Source: an uncultured Muribaculaceae bacterium (GTDB lineage Bacteria; Bacteroidota; Bacteroidia; Bacteroidales; Muribaculaceae). From it: 28,468 bases of DNA. Below the pieces are notes generated by a model. The model did no database searches. It had not been told where the DNA came from and saw nothing but the letters and a program-made list of their open reading frames with translations. This document shows positions 21,939 through 28,468 of this stretch, piece after piece. Each line of letters begins with the position of its first letter. The stretch's first letter is position 1. The stretch is taken from assembly GCA_910589425.1 (NCBI GenBank), contig CAJUSZ010000029.1, positions 1 through 28,468 on the forward strand, written 5' to 3'. Both the position numbers and the translations under genes were made by a program.

Positions 21939-24900
21939 ATGAACAATAATTATTACAAGCTGTTGCTCCTTGCTTCGGGAACATTGCTTGCTGCTGTCGG
22001 TGCTGTTGCAATTTCTCCGCCATTGCAGATGGCGGGAAATCTGCGCAATGCCGCTGCCGCAGCCAGGCAAACGGACGCCAAGCCGGTCGCATCCGGGATC
22101 GAGGCTCCTCCTACTGAAGCAGCATGTGTCAGAAACGCCTCCTGTGCATTGTCCGTCCCTGAAGAAGGGATAGGCGAAATGGCGATTTCAGCGGCTCCGG
22201 TTTCTGAAACTGTCGGTCAGACGGTTTCTATCGAGGCTCCCAGTGTGAAACTTCCGGAAATCCCCGATCCGCTTCCGGAAATATCTGTCATATTCGGCGA
22301 TGACTCGCCAAAAGCAGCCGCTCCAAAAGCTCTGGCAGCAGGAAAAGCTGTGGCTGGAAAATTCATCTCGCGCGATGTGTCGGCAGCAGCAGACACTAAA
22401 ATGAGCGCTCTACTGACCGTTGCCAATACGGCTTCAGCCGATACGATGACAATTGCCAACCTTTACGAATGGGGCGATAATGCGATTGTCAAGATGGGTG
22501 TCAATGAGGCGGCCGGAACGGTTGCGATACCTCAGCAGACTCTCGAGAACAATGCTACATACGGCAATATCGATGTGGTGGCGATCACTATCACTCCTGA
22601 GGGAAAATACAGCATACCGACCGACCGCACCATCCGCGGCACCATCAACGAGAAAGGTGAGGTTACTCTCGGATCGTGGGCGATAGTCGCCCTCGACGAG
22701 GCCACGAAGAAAGTGAAAGCCACTTTCAATATTTTCAACAAGAGTGAATGGGCGCTGCCAAACGGAAAGTTCCGCGGCACTGACCCACAAGGCAAGCAGC
22801 TTGTCGCTCCTATCTATATTGAGCAGGAGTCGGCAAACGAAGCTATTGTCTACAATATGATAAACGGGATGACGGCCGTTGTCAGCGCACGCCTGACTCC
22901 TGCCGGTAAAGTGATGGTTTCGCCGCAGAAAGTGGTGCAGACTACTATCTATGGCGATTTTTATCTATACGGCATAAATCCTGCCAACGGAAAGCCGGAT
23001 TCGAGCAATCCGATTGTCATCACCCCCTCTTCCGACGGATCGATGTCTTTCACGGGCTTCTATGTAGCCGACCAGCAGACATTGTCATACGTGCTTCAGG
23101 CCTATGCCGATGTAACTATCAGCGGCACATACAATATCACTTTCCCGCAGCCTACCGTAGCTAATTTCAAAGGTAGCGGTACGTCGGCCGATCCGTGGAT
23201 TATTTCGAGCTACACAGATCTGAAAGCCCTTTCGGAGAAAGTGGAATCCGGGGAGACTTATGAGGGCAAGCATTTCGCACTCGGATCTGATCTCAATCTC
23301 CTTTCAGTAGGACGCACTGATTTCACACCGATCGGCAGCGTAACTTTCCCTTTCCGTGGTTCTTTCGACGGCAAGGGGCATACAATAAAGGGTTTGCAGA
23401 TCGACGGCAAAGGTTTCTCCCACATCGGTTTGTTTGGATATCTCGGCGCCGGATCTTCAGTGAAAGACCTTATTCTCGACACATTCATCGCCGTAGGCTC
23501 AGGAGATGAGATCGGTTGCCTTGCCGGCCGCTGCGAAGGATCACTGACGAACATCACCGTGCGCAACAGCCATCTGCAGACCAACGGTCTTCTGACCGGT
23601 GGCATTTGCGGTGCGTTGCTGAACGGCAGCGTGCGCAACAGCTCGTTCCACGGAAGACTCACCGGACAAGGATCTGTAGCCGGTATCGCGGGTCAGTCAT
23701 CCGCGTCAGACATCACAGGATGCACCGTGCAGGGTCAGTTCGTGCTTGATGGCTATATCTCGACCAAAGCCCATGATATAGGCGGCATAGCCGGTGTGTT
23801 CTCAGGCGGAAAACTTTCCGACTGCATGGTGATCGGTACGATTACCGACTCTTACGGACGTGGCTCCACGGGTGGTCTCGTAGGGCGGCTGCTGTCCAAA
23901 AGCTCAGTAAGCAATTGCATGACCACCGCGTCAATCAGCGCACGCCGTTACAGTTCTGATACCAGCTCATACGCCGGCGGACTATTCGGTGTCTGCATGA
24001 GCAGTGAAGTGGCCGACTGCATGAATTCCGGAACAATCATCATGGCCGGCACCAACGACAACGTAGGCGGCCTGACCGGACAGATCATGATCGCCTATCA
24101 GACGAGCGGCAACATCACGACGATGATTCAGCAGACATATTTCAAGAACTGCTATAACTCCGGCCAGATAATGTCCTCTTCCGAAGAGGGACACAAAGGA
24201 ATCTACGGAACAGCATTCGCCCTCGAGGGTTATCCCGATCATCCGGAAGACGTTTGTCTATCCAATTGTTTCTTCGATCAGCAGGTTAACCGCTACGAGA
24301 GCGCCAAATTCGGTCGTAACACACGTGCGATCCTCGGCAAAGTTCCTGAAGGATTCAGTTCCGAACTTTGGGAGGCTACCTCCAACAAGTATCCCGTACT
24401 CAAATCGTTTGCCGACACTTATGCATCGGCTCTCGCTTCAGTTCCCGTGATTCTTTCCGACGGCAACGATGCCAACAAAGTAAAAGAGATGTTTATCCTC
24501 GGCAATTCCTCGAAAGTGGAGTGGGCAGTGGACGGCGAACTCGGCAACACGGAGTCTGACGCCATAAGGCTGACTGGAAACATTGCATACGTTAAGGATA
24601 TCTACGACACAGCGATCATTGCCGCCGCCACTAAAGACGGCCTCGGCCTGAAGCTTTATATGCTCGACGTGGTGCCGAAAGTTTTCGAAGGCGACGGAAC
24701 CGCATCCAGTCCTTATCAGCTCAGCGAACCCGCTGACTTCGTCAAACTCAACGACGCCATATCAGTCCACAAACAGCCGCATGCCGGAGACTATTTCGTC
24801 ATGACGCGCGATGTTGACTTCAAGGGTTTCGACCAGTTCAAAGGTTTCGGTTTCGGCACTCAGCTTGCCACAAAGTTCAGCGGTACATTCGATGGCAACG

Positions 24901-27900
24901 GTCATTCGATCCGTAACCTCAACCTCGATATGGCCACATATAATGCCGACGGAACGTTCGATAGCAAGTGTCCCAATGGCTACAACGGTCTCTTCAACCA
25001 GCTTGGCGAAAAGGCCACAGTGAAGAATCTTGTAATTGCAGCCGATTGCAAATTCGACTTCAACATCTTCTCCGGCACAATCGTCGCGTTCAACCGCGGA
25101 CGTATAGAGAATTGCCGCAACTATGCACCCGTCAAGGGACACCAGCGTCAGATCGGCGGTATCGCCGGCATCAACCATTCAGGCGTGATCGCCGACAGCT
25201 ACAATGCCGGTCGCATTGAGTGCGATGGAAGTGTGGCTGGAGGAATCGCCGGTTTAAACTATGACAGCGCGCTCATCAGCGGATGCCAGAACGACGGCGA
25301 TGTGATTCTTACGGCAGATAAGGCAAACTCCGCCGGTGGAATCACTTCCGATAACTATGGCACTGTGGAAAACTGTCTCAACAACGGCGAGATCATCGGC
25401 GCTGAGATTGTGGGCGGTATAGCGGCCTACACGGTCAATTCCTATCTGGCCGCTGATCCGGTCAATCCTCTGAAACCAATCACCAAATATTGTCAGGGCA
25501 TTGTCAGAAAATGCGTGAATATCGGTCAGATCACATGCACCGGACAAACGTCCACACGCGGTGCAATCATCGGTCAGCGCGGTTCCTCTAACGAGATCTC
25601 CGGCAATTACTATGATTGCAGCATCAACCTTACGGGCGGAGTGCAGAGCAATGACATCAATGGCATCTCTCCGCTTTCGACCATGGAACTCACCAAGGGT
25701 ACCGCTCTCGCCGGTCTCAGTTCTGAAATCTTCGACTTCAAAGCCAACGCATATCCCGTACTCAAGAAGTTCGCGGGTGAGGAGGCTTCCCAGGCTCTAC
25801 GCTCCATTTTCCTCAAGCTCGCCGACGGTCAGATACGCACAAATATCCGTTCCGATGTCGAACTCTCGCAAGGGAGCAATCTTTCGTGGAAGCTGACCAA
25901 CAATGCAGGTTTCGCGATCTCAGGGGCAAAGCTGACGGTTACACCTCCATCCGGAACAACTGTGCTTGCCGACACTCTTACCGCATCGCTCGGCGGGAAG
26001 TATACAAAAACCTACGCTATCAACTCTGTGCCTATCGTATTTGCAGGTCAGGGAACGGCTGAGGATCCTTACCGCATTGAGAACAAGGCCGATTGGAAAA
26101 AGCTTGTAGACTTTGTGGCCGCTTCCAAGTGGGAATATCCCAGCTCACATTTCATCGTTACGTCCGACATTGACTTCGGAGGCGACTCGATTCAGCCCGT
26201 TGCCTACAACGGCGTGCGTTTCCAGGGCATACTGGATGGTAACGGAAAGACCTTTAAAGGATTTATCTATGATAATCCCAACGGGTTCGAGAATCGCATC
26301 GATCCCAACAATCCTAACAAATTCGTAGGCAAGGGCACTGGCCTGTTCGGCAACATAGGCAGCGTCGGTGTGGTTAAAAATCTTACCATCGACGGAATTA
26401 TCCGCGGACACAGCAGCATAGGAGGTTTCGCAGGATATCTCTATGGCACTGTGGAAAACTGTGTAAACAAAGGGACAGTCAGCACTAATTCAAGCACAGC
26501 CGTAGGCGGCATCGCCTATCGTCTGGCTGAAGGCGGTGTAATCCGTAACTGTGTCAACGAAGGCACTGTCTTCGCTGATAACGGCAGCGACGGCGGATCA
26601 ACCCACGCAGCCGGAATTGTCTATTATACTGAAGCTGGCACGCTCGTTGAGGGATGTGTCAACAAAGGCATGGTAGGTCATCGTCTCAAAGGTTTCAACT
26701 GCGGCATCGCGATCACAGCGATGGGTACGCTCAGAGATTGTCGCAATGAGAGACTCCCGCTCGGATCTACCAACATCTACGGCATCGCTTACTCACTGGG
26801 TAAAGATGCTATAATGGAAAACTGCTGCAACACGGCGGATTTCATAGTTCCTGATGTAACCAACGTATACGGACTCTTCGGCTCGGCCGCAGAGAAAGGC
26901 TCAGGCTATATCAAAGGTTGCTACAACACAGGCAATATCTCCGGCAAAGCTGCCGTGGCCGGTCTTGGCAATGATTGCTATATGCCGATGATCGATTGCT
27001 ACAATACCGGTGATGTTACATCGGAATTGCAGCGTGCGGCCGGAATAGTTGTAATACTTGGTGTGGAAAAGGATAATGCAGCCAAGTCTTCGGAATACAG
27101 AAATGTTTCTTACGGTCTTTACAATACCGGCAACATCTCAGGTGTTTATGCCGAATGTGCAGGTCTGGTCGGTCAGCTCAAGGCTTTCGCCACACTGACT
27201 GACAGCTACAACCTTGGCGACGTTACCCAGAAGCATAACGGCCTCGGATGCGGCGGAGTGGTCGCTACCGGCGACGGACGTCTGGAACGTTGTTTCAACG
27301 CAGGCGATGTTTATTCATGGGGACATTGCACAGGCGGCGTGATGGGTCGTCCCGGCGGAGACAAAATCGACTGGGAGACTGGCCTTGTCGATTGCTTCAA
27401 CTTCGGTAATGTCACTGTAGACTCCAAAGTGACCTCCAGCACCGTTTACGGCGCGGTAGGAGGAGTGGCCGGTTCGCCGACCAACAGCGATACCCGAATC
27501 ATGCGCTGCTACAATGCAGGAACTGTTACAGCCAACGACGTCAGCGGCAAGTGTGCCAAAGGTGTGTGGGCAGGCGGTATAATCGGTAATGTACTCAACC
27601 CCCGGATTGTTGTGGCCGACTGCTTCAACGCCGGACGTGTGGAATGTTCCGATCCGTCTACAACCGGTGGCCGCCGCAGTTTCACTGTTGGTGCCAACGA
27701 TGAGAAGTTCTGGGTGAAACCTGACTCGATAATTTTCTCAAAGAGCATGACCAACGTGCGCTATGACCGCAACGTCAATTCCGGAAAGGCCAACCGTCAT
27801 ATCGCCGGTTCTGACCTCTCCACCTCTGAACTCTGTGCGGCTGAATTCGATGGGTTTGTCAAGCCTGAGCATGGTGGTTATCCTGTGTTGAAAGCATTCA

Positions 27901-28334
27901 ACGCCGACCATGAGGCATCGCTTATGGCTTCGGCAACGGTGCAGCTCGGCAATGAGGCTACTGAATCACACGACAATGTCCTGAGCTGGTTCAAACTTCA
28001 TGCTCCGGCTGGTTCAGTATGGACCGAGATTCCGGCTTCTGGCGCTTCGCCTTGTCTGTATGTTTCCGGCAATGTAGCCACTCCTACAGCAATCGGCACC
28101 ACAACATTGAAGTGTACCGGCCCAACCGGCTATGTGCGCACATTCAAGCTCACCGTGGCAGAAGGATTCCAGAATAGCGTGGAAACAATCGACGGAGGTA
28201 AAGTGATTGACCGCATCGACTATATCGACATGAGCGGCCTGCGCGTCGCCACGCCGCAACCCGGCATTGTCTACATAGTCCGCACTTACTATACCGACGG
28301 CACCATCAACGTTGAGAAGCGTATCTACCGCTGA
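21939..28334 (+). CDS. Giant secreted GLUG-like repeat protein (putative adhesin)
   Basis: The start at 21939 was preferred over an in-frame ATG 18 codons earlier because MNNNYYKLLLLASGTLLAAV is then a clean signal peptide. The product is about 2131 residues. After an Ala/Pro-rich linker (about 25-150) come two related beta domains (about 165-400). Three modules follow (about 408-820, 914-1275, 1366-1985). Each opens with GxGTxxxPY/W, continues with a DxDF...F.G.(F/L)DGxGH/K segment and runs into many short GLUG-like turns (xxCxNxGxV, often with GGIAG). Each closes with YPVLKxF, after which comes an Ig-like beta domain. The turns predict a right-handed beta-helix. The C-terminal IDYIDMSGLRVATPQPGIVY ending in EKRIYR resembles a type IX secretion sorting tail. 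Relatives are surface adhesins; the ligand is unknown. The modules differ widely in length (about 13 turns in the third). Confidence 0.85.
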   Translation: MNNNYYKLLLLASGTLLAAVGAVAISPPLQMAGNLRNAAAAARQTDAKPVASGIEAPPTEAACVRNASCALSVPEEGIGEMAISAAPVSETVGQTVSIEAPSVKLPEIPDPLPEISVIFGDDSPKAAAPKALAAGKAVAGKFISRDVSAAADTKMSALLTVANTASADTMTIANLYEWGDNAIVKMGVNEAAGTVAIPQQTLENNATYGNIDVVAITITPEGKYSIPTDRTIRGTINEKGEVTLGSWAIVALDEATKKVKATFNIFNKSEWALPNGKFRGTDPQGKQLVAPIYIEQESANEAIVYNMINGMTAVVSARLTPAGKVMVSPQKVVQTTIYGDFYLYGINPANGKPDSSNPIVITPSSDGSMSFTGFYVADQQTLSYVLQAYADVTISGTYNITFPQPTVANFKGSGTSADPWIISSYTDLKALSEKVESGETYEGKHFALGSDLNLLSVGRTDFTPIGSVTFPFRGSFDGKGHTIKGLQIDGKGFSHIGLFGYLGAGSSVKDLILDTFIAVGSGDEIGCLAGRCEGSLTNITVRNSHLQTNGLLTGGICGALLNGSVRNSSFHGRLTGQGSVAGIAGQSSASDITGCTVQGQFVLDGYISTKAHDIGGIAGVFSGGKLSDCMVIGTITDSYGRGSTGGLVGRLLSKSSVSNCMTTASISARRYSSDTSSYAGGLFGVCMSSEVADCMNSGTIIMAGTNDNVGGLTGQIMIAYQTSGNITTMIQQTYFKNCYNSGQIMSSSEEGHKGIYGTAFALEGYPDHPEDVCLSNCFFDQQVNRYESAKFGRNTRAILGKVPEGFSSELWEATSNKYPVLKSFADTYASALASVPVILSDGNDANKVKEMFILGNSSKVEWAVDGELGNTESDAIRLTGNIAYVKDIYDTAIIAAATKDGLGLKLYMLDVVPKVFEGDGTASSPYQLSEPADFVKLNDAISVHKQPHAGDYFVMTRDVDFKGFDQFKGFGFGTQLATKFSGTFDGNGHSIRNLNLDMATYNADGTFDSKCPNGYNGLFNQLGEKATVKNLVIAADCKFDFNIFSGTIVAFNRGRIENCRNYAPVKGHQRQIGGIAGINHSGVIADSYNAGRIECDGSVAGGIAGLNYDSALISGCQNDGDVILTADKANSAGGITSDNYGTVENCLNNGEIIGAEIVGGIAAYTVNSYLAADPVNPLKPITKYCQGIVRKCVNIGQITCTGQTSTRGAIIGQRGSSNEISGNYYDCSINLTGGVQSNDINGISPLSTMELTKGTALAGLSSEIFDFKANAYPVLKKFAGEEASQALRSIFLKLADGQIRTNIRSDVELSQGSNLSWKLTNNAGFAISGAKLTVTPPSGTTVLADTLTASLGGKYTKTYAINSVPIVFAGQGTAEDPYRIENKADWKKLVDFVAASKWEYPSSHFIVTSDIDFGGDSIQPVAYNGVRFQGILDGNGKTFKGFIYDNPNGFENRIDPNNPNKFVGKGTGLFGNIGSVGVVKNLTIDGIIRGHSSIGGFAGYLYGTVENCVNKGTVSTNSSTAVGGIAYRLAEGGVIRNCVNEGTVFADNGSDGGSTHAAGIVYYTEAGTLVEGCVNKGMVGHRLKGFNCGIAITAMGTLRDCRNERLPLGSTNIYGIAYSLGKDAIMENCCNTADFIVPDVTNVYGLFGSAAEKGSGYIKGCYNTGNISGKAAVAGLGNDCYMPMIDCYNTGDVTSELQRAAGIVVILGVEKDNAAKSSEYRNVSYGLYNTGNISGVYAECAGLVGQLKAFATLTDSYNLGDVTQKHNGLGCGGVVATGDGRLERCFNAGDVYSWGHCTGGVMGRPGGDKIDWETGLVDCFNFGNVTVDSKVTSSTVYGAVGGVAGSPTNSDTRIMRCYNAGTVTANDVSGKCAKGVWAGGIIGNVLNPRIVVADCFNAGRVECSDPSTTGGRRSFTVGANDEKFWVKPDSIIFSKSMTNVRYDRNVNSGKANRHIAGSDLSTSELCAAEFDGFVKPEHGGYPVLKAFNADHEASLMASATVQLGNEATESHDNVLSWFKLHAPAGSVWTEIPASGASPCLYVSGNVATPTAIGTTTLKCTGPTGYVRTFKLTVAEGFQNSVETIDGGKVIDRIDYIDMSGLRVATPQPGIVYIVRTYYTDGTINVEKRIYR
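25355..25376 (+). repeat. 22-bp exact repeat, copy 1 (module 2 of the giant gene)
   Basis: This stretch is identical to 26441-26462 and encodes the same YGTVENC turn of the GLUG-like repeat. The copies are 1086 bp apart, an in-frame multiple of three, so recombination between them would delete 362 codons and keep the frame. Confidence 0.85.
26441..26462 (+). repeat. 22-bp exact repeat, copy 2 (module 3 of the giant gene)
   Basis: Second copy of the stretch at 25355-25376, encoding YGTVENC at the start of the repeat ladder in the third module. Confidence 0.85.
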
Positions 28335-28343
28335 TCAGATAGA

Positions 28344-28362
28344 ACCGGATGATATTTCCGGT
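28344..28362 (+). terminator. Small hairpin after the giant gene
   Basis: ACCGGA/TCCGGT stem with a 7-base loop, 9 bases after the stop codon, without a T-run. It probably supports the larger hairpin that follows. Confidence 0.35.
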
Positions 28363-28370
28363 CAATGAAA

Positions 28371-28409
28371 GAGGCCTCATCAAGCGAGTATCATCGCGGA
28401 TGAGGCCTC
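28371..28409 (+). terminator. Terminator-like hairpin at the group II intron boundary
   Basis: An 11-bp perfect stem (28371-28381 with 28399-28409, GAGGCCTCATC and its complement) has a 17-base loop and is followed by CTTAAT. The expected T-run is missing or cut short. The intron-like sequence begins 6 bases later, so the original tail may continue beyond the inserted element. Confidence 0.6.
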
Positions 28410-28415
28410 CTTAAT

Positions 28416-28468
28416 GTTCGCCCGACATGGGCATAATCTAATGGGTGGAAGTCCCTAACGCGGCCTAA
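28416..28468 (+). mobile_element. 5' end of a probable group II intron (cut by the window edge)
   Basis: The sequence starts GTTCGCCCGACATGGGC and continues with a GGGTGGAAGTCCC hairpin. This is the layout of the first nucleotides of domain I in bacterial group II introns (5' GTGCG-like start, GCCC/GGGC stem, then the GGGT-n-AAGTCCC stem-loop). It has no relation to the coding sequence upstream. The position directly after a terminator-like hairpin recalls group IIC introns, which target such hairpins. Only 53 bases are visible, so the reverse transcriptase and 3' end are outside the window and the class is unproven. Confidence 0.6.

Noticed and set aside
25000..27650. CRISPR-like or tandem DNA repeat array
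   Set aside because: The repetition is at the protein level (GLUG-like turns) with diverged DNA and irregular spacing inside one open reading frame.

Overview
The window looks like a chromosomal segment of a Bacteroidales bacterium (Bacteroidota), most plausibly a gut lineage of the Muribaculaceae/Barnesiellaceae type. The evidence is threefold. Promoters have the Bacteroidota form (TTTG, about 19-20 bp, then TAnnTTTG). Start codons follow A/T-rich leaders with no Shine-Dalgarno sequence. Families typical of the phylum are present: a DUF3078 outer-membrane-type protein, a Bacteroidota-type ParE, a surface serpin lipoprotein and a very large exported GLUG-like repeat protein. The genus is inference. 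No rRNA, tRNA or CRISPR array was seen.

Layout. (1) 1-1.4 kb: a plus-strand serpin lipoprotein with a strong terminator. (2) 1.4-5.7 kb, minus strand: a 131-aa coiled-coil protein, peptidase T (pepT), miaA and an exported alpha/beta hydrolase. Between miaA and the hydrolase lies a roughly 210-bp element with imperfect terminal inverted repeats and a 45-codon coding remnant; one repeat forms the end of miaA. (3) 5.8-12.5 kb, minus strand: a probable six-gene operon from one good promoter, parE - coaD - S41 protease - DUF3078 protein - two unrecognised exported proteins. The last three genes are joined by ATGA overlaps. (4) 12.6-18.4 kb, minus strand: aspS - Nif3-like - coiled-coil/zinc-ribbon protein - aspartate-type aminotransferase - glutamyl-Q tRNA(Asp) synthetase, starting from a good promoter with a perfect 20-bp palindrome in the leader. 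(5) 18.6-20.2 kb, minus strand: a SIMPL-domain protein and a SpoU/TrmH RNA methyltransferase. (6) 20.3-28.3 kb, plus strand: enolase with its terminator, then a gene for a ~2131-residue secreted repeat protein. (7) The last ~55 bases look like the 5' end of a group II intron, placed just after a terminator-like hairpin and cut off by the window edge.

How the genes fit together. Most of the window is housekeeping: tRNA charging and modification (aspS, gluQ, miaA, the SpoU methylase), DNA topology (parE), CoA synthesis (coaD) and glycolysis (eno). Region 4 has an aspartate/tRNA(Asp) theme: an aminotransferase that probably makes aspartate, the enzyme that charges tRNA(Asp), and the enzyme that glutamylates queuosine in the tRNA(Asp) anticodon. 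The envelope-facing genes are the serpin, the hydrolase, the S41-DUF3078-two-protein cassette, the SIMPL protein and the giant repeat protein. The least explained parts are the two small exported proteins of the cassette, the architecture of the giant protein, the small inverted-repeat element and the intron-like edge.
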